Shown here one piece after another: positions 25,769 to 33,860 of a DNA stretch of 64,000 bases (position 1 is the stretch's first letter; every line of letters begins with the position of its first letter). The DNA is taken from the NCBI GenBank assembly GCA_016839055.1, contig JAEKNX010000010.1, positions 1 to 64,000 of the forward strand, given 5' to 3'. Both the position numbers and the translations under genes were made by a program. Under the pieces are notes generated by a model that saw only the letters and a list, made by a program, of their open reading frames with translations, did not search any database and was not told where the DNA came from. The stretch is from Spirochaetales bacterium. GTDB lineage: Bacteria; Spirochaetota; Spirochaetia; UBA9216.

Positions 25769-27696
25769 AAAAGTATTTATTAATTTTACTGATAGCCCTT
25801 GTTTCCGTTTCAGCGCTTGCCGCTGAAGGAGTTGAGAATATTGAAATCTCTCCAAATCCTGTCGGCCTTGGTGATCTTTTTTCTCTGACTATTGTCCTGG
25901 ATCACCCTTCCTCGGACGATGTCGAATTTTCCATGAAGGAACTGCCCAAGCAGCTGACCCTATGGAGAGGGCCCTATACAAGGACATTTATTGATTCAGG
26001 TAATAAAGGTGAAACGAGGCGAAAGGTTCGAATTACCACGACGTTCAAGGCCCTTAGTTCGGGCAGGATGATTATTCCTGAATTAAGCATAACCGCAGGC
26101 GGCAAGGTACTGAAGACCAAGCCCCTGCTTCTTCGGGTCGGGCTGTATAAGAACCGGAAGCTCTATATGCCGCTTGAAGTTGAGTGGCGGCCGGCGTTTG
26201 AAGATGTCTATGCAGGAGAAGCCGTCCCCCTCTTTCTCATCGTGCAAAAGCAGGAAGTAGTCTCGCTTTTTGACCGGATAAGGGTGGCCATTCCCCGGGA
26301 CGGATATTTTGAGAAGGCCGAAGGGCTTGGAGAGATAAATCAGCTAGGCGAGGGAAACCTCATTCTCTATGATATCCCGGTTGCCGCGTATATATTTACA
26401 TCACCGGTTCCCGGAGAAGTGAAAATCCCAGCGGCCGGAGTAGACAGCGGAGGAATTACCGGATGGACGGATATTCTCAGCCTGAAAATACTACCCGTTC
26501 CGGGGCAGATCAGCGCAACCGGAGCAATCGGAGACTTCGATTTTAACACTTCTGTAAACAGCAGCGAAATATCCGCGGGGAAGAATATAATACTAACCTC
26601 GGTTGTCAACGGAAGGGGAAACCTTAATTATCTTCAGATTCCGGAGCCTGAAGCCGGCGGATGTATCCTGATTTCACGAATTGAGACCGATGATTTTGCA
26701 CGAAGTCTGAGCGGATATTCGGGGAGCAAAACTGTTGTATGGACTTTCAATGCAATGGAGGCTGGAATATCGGAAATCACAACTCCCGACTTCAGTTTTC
26801 TTAACAAGGAAACCGGAATTATTGAAACAATACCTGAGAAGACACACAGGATAAATGTTATACCTGCCGCTATCGAACCGGAAGCAGCAGATGAGGAAGG
26901 GGTCCATCCCTTTTCCGGGCTTGATTCGGAACTTGATACCTCCCGTGAATGGAGAGATTATTATAAAGGCTATATCAACTATATATGGCTTCTGCCCGCG
27001 GCGGTTTTCTTTTTGATGTCAAGATTGCTAAAAGGCCGTAGGAACATCGTTGCCCTGGTTATTACCCTAATCATCATGGTTTCTGCTGTCTCTCTTATAA
27101 GAAGCTTCGCGGGGCCCTGGAACGCCGCCGCGGAGGGTAGGGGCCCCGCTGATTACTACAACAGGGCTGCCGGGATGTATGATGATGGCAATCTTACCGG
27201 CTCCCTTCACAATCTCCGGACTGCGGTATACTCAGATCCGATGAATAAGATGTTTTATGAAACACTGAACGCTCTGGAAGAACAGAACGGGTATCTTTCA
27301 GCCGTATCGCCTTCGGTACAACTTCATCCTGATCTGTTTTTTTATATTTTAATTGGCGCAGTGAATTTTTTCTTTCTCGCAGCTTTTTTGAAATCAATTA
27401 AACCGGGAGCCCTTGTTTCGGTTGCGTATATTATGTCTGCCTTCGTCATTCTATGTTCTTCAGGGCTTATTGTTTATAATCATCTGTCCAGAACATCCCT
27501 TACCGGAATAGTGGCAGGCAGTAACGTCTACATCAAGAAAATTCCGAGAAAGTCCGCAGAAAATTGGCTGCTGATGAGGCCTGGAACCTCGGTGAAAATT
27601 ATAGACGGCTCGGATGACTTTCTGCTCATTGAGACCGGTATGGGAGTAAAGGGCTGGATTGAGCACGGTCTTATTCTTGAGGACAGGCCGGAATAA
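25762..27696 (+). CDS. BatD-BatE-like fusion protein
   Basis: This 644-residue protein starts with TTG, supported by GGAGAAAAAG. It has a signal peptide (KYLLILLIALVSVSALAAEG), a long BatD-type domain with immunoglobulin-like strands (about 25-390, beginning with the typical ISPNPVGLGDLFSLTI), then membrane spans near 418-435 and 445-465. Next come a TPR-like pair (about 478-530, YYNRAAGMYDDGNLTGSLHNL) and two further spans (about 540-590). The protein ends in an SH3-like domain (about 590-640, ending GVKGWIEHG). The TPR, membrane and SH3 part is what BatE normally carries as a separate protein, so this gene appears to fuse BatD and BatE. Confidence 0.8.
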   Translation: MVKKYLLILLIALVSVSALAAEGVENIEISPNPVGLGDLFSLTIVLDHPSSDDVEFSMKELPKQLTLWRGPYTRTFIDSGNKGETRRKVRITTTFKALSSGRMIIPELSITAGGKVLKTKPLLLRVGLYKNRKLYMPLEVEWRPAFEDVYAGEAVPLFLIVQKQEVVSLFDRIRVAIPRDGYFEKAEGLGEINQLGEGNLILYDIPVAAYIFTSPVPGEVKIPAAGVDSGGITGWTDILSLKILPVPGQISATGAIGDFDFNTSVNSSEISAGKNIILTSVVNGRGNLNYLQIPEPEAGGCILISRIETDDFARSLSGYSGSKTVVWTFNAMEAGISEITTPDFSFLNKETGIIETIPEKTHRINVIPAAIEPEAADEEGVHPFSGLDSELDTSREWRDYYKGYINYIWLLPAAVFFLMSRLLKGRRNIVALVITLIIMVSAVSLIRSFAGPWNAAAEGRGPADYYNRAAGMYDDGNLTGSLHNLRTAVYSDPMNKMFYETLNALEEQNGYLSAVSPSVQLHPDLFFYILIGAVNFFFLAAFLKSIKPGALVSVAYIMSAFVILCSSGLIVYNHLSRTSLTGIVAGSNVYIKKIPRKSAENWLLMRPGTSVKIIDGSDDFLLIETGMGVKGWIEHGLILEDRPE

Positions 27697-27697
27697 T

Positions 27698-28066
27698 ATG
27701 AGTATGGATGAATGGCTCCGGAAATATCCTCCGGAAAATAAGGATGAGGGGGAAGGGGATGAAGCTTCCAGAACCCATGTTTCTAAACGAAAACTCCTGA
27801 AACAGAGTTCGCAGAGAAGTCTTGATCTGCACGGTCTTACCGCCGAGGAAGCGCGGTGTGAGGTTGAAAGTTTCCTCCGCAGCTCCAGAAAGATGGGGCT
27901 GCGGAAGGTACTTATAATTCATGGAAAAGGGTATCACTCAGAAGGAGCTCCGGTTCTGAAAAAAGAGGTTCTCAGATTATTGGAAAATAGCCCGATTGCG
28001 GGCGAATTCGGTACTGCCGACAGAAAAGAAGGCGGCAGCGGGGCCGTATGGGTCCTTCTGAAATGA
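27698..28066 (+). CDS. Smr-domain protein
   Basis: This protein of about 122 residues has a charged N-terminus and a C-terminal Smr domain: LDLHGLTAEEARCEVESFL, KVLIIHGKGYHSEGAPVLK and a final GGSGAVWVLLK. Small Smr proteins are related to the MutS2 tail and are nucleases or RNA/DNA-binding proteins. The start lies 1 base after the BatD-E stop. It is the last gene of the long operon and convergent with infA. Confidence 0.9.
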   Translation: MSMDEWLRKYPPENKDEGEGDEASRTHVSKRKLLKQSSQRSLDLHGLTAEEARCEVESFLRSSRKMGLRKVLIIHGKGYHSEGAPVLKKEVLRLLENSPIAGEFGTADRKEGGSGAVWVLLK

Positions 28067-28077
28067 TAATCGGGGGT

Positions 28078-28296
28078 TTATCGTTCCCTGTAGATGATTC
28101 TACCACGGGTGAGATCGTAAGGTGATAAGGCAACTCTGACTTTGTCGCCGGGGACAATCCTTATATAGTGTTTTCGCATTTTCCCAGACAAATGAGCCAG
28201 GATGAGATGTCCGTTTTTAAGCTCGACCCTGAACATCGTGTTGGGGAGAGATTCTTTAACAATTCCTTCTACTTCTATAGCTTCTTCTTTGGCCAC
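28078..28296 (-). CDS. infA: Translation initiation factor IF-1
   Basis: This 72-residue S1-like OB-fold protein matches IF-1 from end to end ([44 protein letters not shown], ending [10 protein letters not shown]). It binds the A site of the small ribosomal subunit during initiation. GTG at 28296 is chosen because GGAGG lies 4 bases upstream and the length is then the family standard. A start at 28317 would add seven unusual residues. Confidence 0.97.
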   Translation of the reverse strand: MAKEEAIEVEGIVKESLPNTMFRVELKNGHLILAHLSGKMRKHYIRIVPGDKVRVALSPYDLTRGRIIYRER

Positions 28297-28321
28297 AATT
28301 CCTCCAAAATAATTCAAAAGA

Positions 28322-28383
28322 ATATTAAGTCAATAAGAATCCTTTGTCAACCGGTTGACTTTTTTCCTCTTTTCATAGATATT
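28322..28383. promoter_or_regulatory. Back-to-back promoters of infA and dksA
   Basis: For infA (minus), TTGACA (28345-28350), a 17-base spacer and TAATAT (28322-28327) form a strong promoter. For dksA (plus), TTGACT (28355-28360), 17 bases and GATATT (28378-28383) form a weaker one. The two -35 boxes are halves of one perfect 14-base palindrome, GTCAACCGGTTGAC (28346-28359). Confidence 0.75.
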
Positions 28384-28414
28384 TCGGCGTAACTGAAAAG
28401 TAAACGAGGGTACT

Positions 28415-28771
28415 ATGGACAAGGTATTTATTGAGCAGATGAAAGAGGAACTTCTCAGACAAAAAGAGGAGATCGTTAAGAGCCTCATGTCTGAAAGTGA
28501 TGATTTCAATGCCATCGTAAAAGCAAAACAGCCGAAAGATCTTGCTGATATAGCCGCCGATGATATTGACAGAAATACACTCGAAACATTAAGCGCTAAT
28601 GATGTTAGAAGACTGCGCTTGATTGATTCGGCAATGTCACGAATAGCGAATGATCGTTATGGACTGTGTATGAGATGTAACAAGAAGATTCCACGGGAAA
28701 GGCTTATGGCAATTCCGTCTGCGCTGATGTGCATTGAATGTAAGTCTGTCGACGAGAGACAAAACAGATAG
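28415..28771 (+). CDS. dksA: DksA/TraR-type zinc-finger protein
   Basis: This 118-residue protein has an N-terminal coiled-coil region (about 5-70) and a C4 zinc finger, CMRCNKKIPRERL to MCIECK (about 87-111). DksA-type proteins bind the RNA polymerase secondary channel and modulate rRNA and amino-acid promoters with ppGpp. The coiled-coil tip is ADIAADDIDRNT rather than the canonical DxxDxA of E. coli DksA, so activity may differ. GAGGG precedes the ATG. Pairing with infA is also seen in treponemes. Confidence 0.85.
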   Translation: MDKVFIEQMKEELLRQKEEIVKSLMSESDDFNAIVKAKQPKDLADIAADDIDRNTLETLSANDVRRLRLIDSAMSRIANDRYGLCMRCNKKIPRERLMAIPSALMCIECKSVDERQNR

Positions 28772-28787
28772 AAAAGCTAAACTTCGT

Positions 28788-28815
28788 TCCTGTTAATCCG
28801 ATAAATTTAACAGGA
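28788..28815 (+). promoter_or_regulatory. Stem-loop abutting a start codon
   Basis: TCCTGTTAA (28788-28796) pairs with TTAACAGGA (28807-28815). The second arm contains the only AGGA near the ATG at 28817, with just one base left before the codon. It could mask the ribosome site or mark the end of the dksA transcript; no T-run follows. Confidence 0.4.
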
Positions 28816-28816
28816 T

Positions 28817-29200
28817 ATGGACGTAAAAAGCATTTCAAGACAGTCGTTAACCGTTCCTCAGCTTGTAAAAGCTCAGGTAGGAAGCTCCCGTATATCACTT
28901 CCTGTTAACGGAAATATAATCTACACAAATTTAAAACACATTTCGGGTTTCGGCGGAGTCAAAAATCAGCCATCCTACTCACTCAGTCAGCTTCGTACTC
29001 TCGATAATCTCATCGATCGGCTCAAAATCATGAAGGGTGACAAATTTAAACCTAACCGGGCAGGAGAGGGGTCGGGTGAAGATCTTGAGAAACTTATCGA
29101 AACATATAGAAAAGAACTCTATGACGCTCTCCATGAGAAGAAAAAGCTTTATTCGGCCCGATTCAGCACTAGCGGGCTGTCCCTTAATGTATTAGTATAG
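28817..29200 (+). CDS. Hypothetical protein, 127 residues
   Basis: No family is recognised. The protein has no signal peptide or membrane span. The first 60 residues are polar with several Gly/Ser stretches. Residues 55-115 are rich in charged residues and likely helical (LRTLDNLIDRLKIMKG, LEKLIETYRKELYDALHEKK). The start is uncertain because the putative ribosome site is one base from the ATG and locked in a hairpin. It ends 3 bases before the membrane-protein gene, which suggests co-transcription. Confidence 0.6.
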   Translation: MDVKSISRQSLTVPQLVKAQVGSSRISLPVNGNIIYTNLKHISGFGGVKNQPSYSLSQLRTLDNLIDRLKIMKGDKFKPNRAGEGSGEDLEKLIETYRKELYDALHEKKKLYSARFSTSGLSLNVLV

Positions 29201-29203
29201 ATC

Positions 29204-30352
29204 ATGTCGTTTTTTTTTCTACCTATCATTATCGCCAGTGTCTTTTATTTTCTGCTGCCCTTAACGGGGGCTTTCTCAGTCAGGAGAGGCTGGCGCAGCT
29301 TCAGGAAGCAAATCAGTGACGCTTGGCTCTGTCGTGAATTATCTTATTCTGATCCGGGCAGGAGCCGCGATGGATTTGCCGGGAATTATCGTTTCATAGG
29401 AGACCTTCAGGCAATTCAGAATGAAAGCTCTGTATGGCTGAATAATGGTTCTATCTCGGTTAAAGCCGAGCTAGAAGATGTGAAAATTTATCTTCTCCCA
29501 ACCTTCAGGACTATGGAAACCGAGGATAGGATAGAAAAGAATGAAGATCTCCTGCCTCAGGAGATGCCCAAGAAATTGAACTGGGAAAGAGTATATTCAC
29601 TTGCCCAGGGAACCGGCTTCCTTTTATCCGGCGCCGTATATCTTGATAATGGCAATCCGGTTTTTTGTCAGACTCCGGAGCATCCGCTGCTGGTAATAAT
29701 TTATGACGGTAAACGCGATACAATATTAAGACGTTCGGTCTGGTGCGGCAGGCAGCTCAATGAATACTGGAACGCCCTGACGCCTCCGTCTCTTCTTGCC
29801 GGTTCTTTTTCTTTGTTCGTGCTCGCGTATGTTTTTTTCAGGCGGCCTGACATGAGAATGTTTTCTATCTTCATCCTTCTTCTGAGCATGGTTCCCGTTA
29901 TGCCTATTCTGCCTCCGGGATTATTCTTCTATTCAGTTTATAAACGGCTGTGGAAAAGTGGGCGGCTGCTCAGAGGGGAGCGCGATCTGCTGCGGCTTCC
30001 GCTGAGATTTTTCTGTAATGGAGAAAAATCCGGATGTCTTATAAAGAAATGTGGAACCACCCGGGAGGCTCTCGACCTGTTTCCGAAAGCAAAGGTCCGC
30101 AGCTGTGCCGTTATCCCTGATGCCGCTCTTATGAGCAGTGAATGCACTGTTTTTCTATCGGAAAACGAAACGGATAAAAAAAAATCAGATCCCCTCTTCG
30201 AGAATCTGATTATTCCAGGTGATCCGGAGAGTCTATCAGCAGCGTGCCGCAGGCGTGCCAGGCTGATGGAAGTCTTGGCTATCACCTCGTTCGGCTTCGC
30301 TATTATAATAAATTCAGTTATTATTTACTTTATATTAATCTGGTTTCTGTAA
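29204..30352 (+). CDS. Hypothetical membrane protein
   Basis: This 382-residue protein has a hydrophobic N-terminus (about 3-22), a soluble domain (about 30-195), two or three spans between about 198 and 250, a second soluble domain (about 255-350) and a C-terminal span (about 358-380). I recognise no family. Conserved-looking blocks such as FLLSGAVYLDNGNPVF are not diagnostic. It lies directly after the 127-residue gene and is convergent with the degenerate DEAD-box gene. Topology suggests an inner-membrane location. Confidence 0.65.
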   Translation: MSFFFLPIIIASVFYFLLPLTGAFSVRRGWRSFRKQISDAWLCRELSYSDPGRSRDGFAGNYRFIGDLQAIQNESSVWLNNGSISVKAELEDVKIYLLPTFRTMETEDRIEKNEDLLPQEMPKKLNWERVYSLAQGTGFLLSGAVYLDNGNPVFCQTPEHPLLVIIYDGKRDTILRRSVWCGRQLNEYWNALTPPSLLAGSFSLFVLAYVFFRRPDMRMFSIFILLLSMVPVMPILPPGLFFYSVYKRLWKSGRLLRGERDLLRLPLRFFCNGEKSGCLIKKCGTTREALDLFPKAKVRSCAVIPDAALMSSECTVFLSENETDKKKSDPLFENLIIPGDPESLSAACRRRARLMEVLAITSFGFAIIINSVIIYFILIWFL

Positions 30353-30364
30353 AATAAACCTCGA

Positions 30365-31483
30365 TTAATTACTTCTTTTTCTAGCGTGATTTACTGTCAG
30401 TTTACGTCCCTTATATTCTTCCCCGTTCAGGAGCTCGATAGCTTTTTCCGCATATTTATGTGAAATCTCGATGAAAGAGTAGCTGTCGAGAACCTTGATA
30501 GATCCTATAGCCTCCTCATCGAGTTCCATCTTTGACTGAAATAATCTGGCAAGGTCTTTTGGGAATACTCTTCGATTTTTTCCCACACTGATGAAGAGGG
30601 TCGTCTTTTCCGGATCGGAGATTCTCTTTTTTGAAGGTCTGCTTACGCCGCCGTCTGCATGCATGAGCAGATATGCGCTTAAATATCCCCGCATTGTCAT
30701 TGGGGTATGTTTCTTGAACAGTTTTCTGTAGGTGTTGAGCAGATCCGGATCTTCATCTTCCTTAATGGATTTAATGAGCGACTCGATTTTTTTTTCGATT
30801 TCTGCAGCATCAACTGAATCTTTTGTTCTTTTCATTTTAGGATTCTCCTGTGAATTTTCCTCAGCCATGGTAATGATGATAGGGTTTTTTACCAAAGGCT
30901 CGATGAGCGCGACATTATTAATGTTGTCGGTATAAAAAAGTCTTTGGTGCTTTCCGGGCACCTTTGAAAAAATGTAATGAAGATCCTGGTCGAATCCATT
31001 TTCGTCCAGGCTGCCAGGATTGTCGACTATAGCCGTCTTGATATGTGATAAATTGATATTTTCACGGCGGATGTGGTCAATAATCCTTTGCGGAGTTCCG
31101 ATAATTACATCAGGGCAGTTTGAAAGTGCTTTGAGCTCCTGTTTTATCATAGAATCCGAAATGAGTTCGGCAACTATCAGGTTTGATGAGTTTCGGCTTA
31201 TGCAACGGCTGAATTCCCGGCCGGCCTTTTTAACTGTTTCAGGCACAGAGGCAATAATAATAACTCGGGCATGTCTCTGATGTGAGTCCAGGCTGATGAG
31301 GATGGGGACAATGAAAGATGCCCTTTTCCCCTTCGCGCCTTCCACTCCGGCGATGATGTCTTTTTTCTGAAAAAATGCGGGGAAAACCCTGCTTTGAAGA
31401 GGTGTTGGATTGTTATATCCGGCATTTTTCAGAAAAATTAGTAATTTATCATCAACCTGTGTTAGATTCATTTTATGGTTCAT
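30365..31483 (-). CDS. Degenerate DEAD-box protein with DbpA-type RNA-binding domain
   Basis: The protein has about 372 residues if it starts at ATG 31483. The RecA1 fold of a DEAD-box helicase is recognisable: Q motif PTPLQSRVFPAF (26-37), a motif I position reading GVEGAKGKRAS (46-56) instead of AxTGxGKT, IIGTPQRIIDHI (127-138), a motif II position VDNP (153-156) instead of DEAD, and a motif III position YTDN (184-187) instead of SAT. The RecA2 domain is absent. After a charged linker comes an intact-looking DbpA-type RNA-recognition domain (about 293-368). ATP hydrolysis is therefore unlikely, and it may be an RNA-binding pseudo-helicase. It is not broken by stops or frameshifts. Confidence 0.8.
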   Translation of the reverse strand: MNHKMNLTQVDDKLLIFLKNAGYNNPTPLQSRVFPAFFQKKDIIAGVEGAKGKRASFIVPILISLDSHQRHARVIIIASVPETVKKAGREFSRCISRNSSNLIVAELISDSMIKQELKALSNCPDVIIGTPQRIIDHIRRENINLSHIKTAIVDNPGSLDENGFDQDLHYIFSKVPGKHQRLFYTDNINNVALIEPLVKNPIIITMAEENSQENPKMKRTKDSVDAAEIEKKIESLIKSIKEDEDPDLLNTYRKLFKKHTPMTMRGYLSAYLLMHADGGVSRPSKKRISDPEKTTLFISVGKNRRVFPKDLARLFQSKMELDEEAIGSIKVLDSYSFIEISHKYAEKAIELLNGEEYKGRKLTVNHARKRSN

Positions 31484-31526
31484 ACCGGCAACAATACTGA
31501 TATTTTTTACCTTTAAAGGATTTGTT

Positions 31527-32729
31527 ATGATAAAAAGAGTCGTTTTAATTATCTCTTTTACCCTTATTTCTATTTTAACGCTATATTCAGAAACTTTCAA
31601 GTTCAGTTATGATTCTAATGATAGATACAGAATTTTATCGCGTGTTGATGAATGGGTGTATGTGAACAAGGAATTTTCTCACCGAGCGGACATTCTGAAT
31701 AAAATTACTGTTGAGATAACGGGAACCGAGGATGGCTCCGGAATTATTGATTCTGTATTTCAGACATCGGAGAGGACCTCCGGTTCCGACGGTGTCTACC
31801 AGTGGGCTACTGAGTATGAATCCAGGTTCAAGCGGGATGAGTTCGGCAGATACGATATAGCACCCGAATACTTCATGCCTGTCGTTCGAGATGTGCCGGT
31901 TTTTCCGGATCGTGATCTTCAGCCCGGCGACAGCTGGTCCTGGAAGGGAGAAGAGGTTCATGACTTCAGGAAAAATTTTGGAATAAGAGACGCCTATCAC
32001 ATTCCGATCTATGTTAATTATATGTATCTCGGAAAGGGTGACTACAACGGCAGGGAATATGACAAGATATCAGTTAAATATAATATATTTTTTCGTCCGT
32101 CTTCTCCTCCTCCCGGAGCCGAAATTTACCCCAGTCTGATTGCCGGGAGCTCGGATCAGCTTGTCTACTGGGACAGCGGGGCTGGGCGTCCTTATGCATA
32201 TGAGGAGAATTTTGAGTTTTTGTTTGAGCTTTCAACCGGCGATTCGGTTGAATACCGGGGACTTTCGGATGCCTATATAATAGACAGCCCCGAGATGGAT
32301 AAGGATGCTGTCGCGGAAGGAATCCAGCGACGGATAGAGGCGGAAGGTGTTCGTGATGCCGATGTTTCGGTAAGTGATGAAGGTGTGATGATAACATTGA
32401 GCAATATCCAGTTTGCGCCGGATTCATCCGTCCTGATGCCGGAAGAAAAAGCAAAGCTGAAACAGATAGCCGATATACTATGTGAATATCGGCAGCGGGA
32501 CATCCTCGTCGAAGGGCATACGGCTTTAGCCGGCAGCGCCGAAGGACGGAAGCTTCTCTCCGAGCAGCGGGCGGGCGCTGTCGCCGATTACCTGCTTTTG
32601 AAAGGCTGTAGAGAGCCGGAGCAGATTATTATGCGCGGAGCAGGCGCCGAAAAGCCGGTTGCCGGCAACGACACCGAAGCAGGAATGAGAAAGAACCGGC
32701 GAGTTGAGATAACTATTTTGGAAAATTAA
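31527..32729 (+). CDS. OmpA-family envelope protein
   Basis: This 400-residue protein begins with a signal peptide (KRVVLIISFTLISILTLYS). An unassigned N-terminal domain (about 22-265) has many Tyr, Asp and Gly residues. A C-terminal OmpA peptidoglycan-binding domain (about 290-400) shows IQFAPDSSVLMPEEKAKL, ILVEGHTAL, LSEQRAGAVADYLLLKG and the final NRRVEI. It should link the outer membrane or periplasm to peptidoglycan. ATG 31527 is chosen for AAAGGA 7 bases upstream and the signal peptide; a longer frame from 31410 is rejected. Confidence 0.88.
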   Translation: MIKRVVLIISFTLISILTLYSETFKFSYDSNDRYRILSRVDEWVYVNKEFSHRADILNKITVEITGTEDGSGIIDSVFQTSERTSGSDGVYQWATEYESRFKRDEFGRYDIAPEYFMPVVRDVPVFPDRDLQPGDSWSWKGEEVHDFRKNFGIRDAYHIPIYVNYMYLGKGDYNGREYDKISVKYNIFFRPSSPPPGAEIYPSLIAGSSDQLVYWDSGAGRPYAYEENFEFLFELSTGDSVEYRGLSDAYIIDSPEMDKDAVAEGIQRRIEAEGVRDADVSVSDEGVMITLSNIQFAPDSSVLMPEEKAKLKQIADILCEYRQRDILVEGHTALAGSAEGRKLLSEQRAGAVADYLLLKGCREPEQIIMRGAGAEKPVAGNDTEAGMRKNRRVEITILEN

Positions 32730-32862
32730 CGAATCCCTTCGGGATTCGTTCAGGAGATTTGTACCGAAGACGGTACAAACGTCCACACTTATAATTAAAT
32801 CCTGCGGATTCGTTCTGGAGTTTGTACCGAAGACGGTACAAACGTCCACACTTATAATTAAA
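32728..32862. repeat. Hairpin and 59-base tandem repeat
   Basis: A perfect hairpin with 10-base arms (32728-32737 and 32741-32750) overlaps the OmpA-gene stop codon. Two near-identical direct copies follow, at 32742-32800 and 32806-32862. Each contains an inverted repeat, TTTGTACCG and CGGTACAAA around AAGA, and ends with the same 27-base AT-rich tail. The copies differ by one substitution and one missing base. The array fills the gap between two convergent genes. Confidence 0.85.
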
Positions 32863-32867
32863 TGTGA

Positions 32868-33587
32868 TTAATAAAATTCTGCGCGAATAGCCTTCCGCTT
32901 CGCAATCCATTCAATTGTTGATTCAAGAGTCCGGTTCACAATTTTTTCAGTCGGGAAGGCTGTTTTCTTTAGAAGGGCTTCGATCACGTCGGTGTTTCCC
33001 ACCTCGTTAAGCGCGTGCGCGTCCGTATTCACCGTCACATCACAGCCGGCTTCAATGCAGGCTTCGATGAGGCTGATGGTCTGCTCTTCGGTAGAGCGTC
33101 CGAGCCTCGTTTTTGCGTTGTTCAGTTCGATGGCTGTTCCGGTCTCGGCGGCTGTTTCAGCTATCATTTTGAAATCAATTACGAAGTGAGGCGCGTTCGG
33201 GTGAACAATTATATCGATGCAGGGGTTTGTCCTTAATGCCTTTGTCATGATTTTCGCATAATATTCAGGCGGAGCGTCCTTTATGCTGAAGTTGTGAAAT
33301 CCTACAAGCACAACGTCATACCACTTCATGAACTTCGGTATCACATCAATGCTTCCGGCCTCGTCGGTTACATTGCATTCCATTCCCTTGAAGAATCTGA
33401 TGCCTTTGACGGGGTTTTCAAGTCGTTCGAAGAAGGTGCTGCTGGGCCGCCGGCCCAGGAAGGGGCCGTGATCGGTTATTGCCTGGCCCCTTATTCCTTT
33501 AATTTTTGCGGCGGTCAGCATTTCAATAATGGTGTGAAGTCCGCAGGCGCTGAAGAGGCTGTGGGCGTGTAAGTCTGTTTCAAACAT
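32868..33587 (-). CDS. PHP-domain phosphoesterase
   Basis: This 239-residue PHP-fold metal-dependent phosphoesterase resembles the YcdX/PolX-tail type. Metal motifs are TDLHAHSLFSACG (residues 4-16), AITDHGPFLG (about 36-45), GMECNV, VLVGFHN, VHPNAPH and VNTDAHALNEVGN. It is cytoplasmic. The substrate is unknown; relatives act on nucleotides, phosphorylated sugars or DNA ends. The promoter directly abuts the gene, giving a leaderless transcript. Confidence 0.85.
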   Translation of the reverse strand: MFETDLHAHSLFSACGLHTIIEMLTAAKIKGIRGQAITDHGPFLGRRPSSTFFERLENPVKGIRFFKGMECNVTDEAGSIDVIPKFMKWYDVVLVGFHNFSIKDAPPEYYAKIMTKALRTNPCIDIIVHPNAPHFVIDFKMIAETAAETGTAIELNNAKTRLGRSTEEQTISLIEACIEAGCDVTVNTDAHALNEVGNTDVIEALLKKTAFPTEKIVNRTLESTIEWIAKRKAIRAEFY

Positions 33588-33593
33588 GTATTT

Positions 33594-33623
33594 ATTATAG
33601 TGAATTAGAGTATATTATGACAG
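33594..33623 (-). promoter_or_regulatory. Leaderless-type promoter of PHP gene
   Basis: On the minus strand CTGTCA (33618-33623), an 18-base spacer and consensus TATAAT (33594-33599) are followed by 6 bases and the ATG. No ribosome binding site is present. Confidence 0.65.
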
Positions 33624-33629
33624 GTCCTC

Positions 33630-33653
33630 AAGCATATTACCGGCGATCGGACT
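33630..33653. repeat. Duplicated 3' end of tRNA-Leu
   Basis: The 24 bases at 33630-33653 are identical to 33691-33714, which cover the last part of the T arm and acceptor arm of tRNA-Leu plus 8 flanking bases. The copies are 61 bases apart. Such partial tRNA 3' ends commonly mark past integration or tandem duplication. Confidence 0.8.
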
Positions 33654-33698
33654 GCGCAGCAGCCCGACTTGCAGCGATGGCTTCATTCTGAAGCATAT

Positions 33699-33782
33699 TA
33701 CCGGCGATCGGACTTGAACCGATACAGAGTTGCCCCCGGCAGATTTTGAGTCTGCTGTGTCTACCAATTTCACCACGCCGGC
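33699..33782 (-). tRNA. tRNA-Leu (anticodon CAA)
   Basis: The minus strand gives an 84-base class II tRNA. The acceptor arm is GCCGGCG with CGCCGGT (one G-U pair), the D arm contains GGTGAAATTGGTAGAC, the anticodon stem GCAGA/TCTGC encloses loop CTCAAAA, a long variable arm follows, and the T arm contains GGTTCAAGTCC. The anticodon CAA reads TTG leucine codons. CCA is not encoded. Confidence 0.95.
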
Positions 33783-33860
33783 ACTTACACTTAAAAATAA
33801 ATTACACTAAAATTTTTAGATGTGCAACTGCTGAGCCTGTTTTAAAACCTATATTCCGGT

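Noticed and set aside
32713-32910. Minus-strand reading frame with an internally repeated peptide
   Set aside because: The repeat is only the translation of the 59-base DNA repeat, and the frame overlaps the ends of both flanking genes without a ribosome site.
33600-33783. CRISPR-like repeat
   Set aside because: There are only two copies, 61 bases apart, and they derive from the tRNA-Leu 3' end. No cas genes occur.
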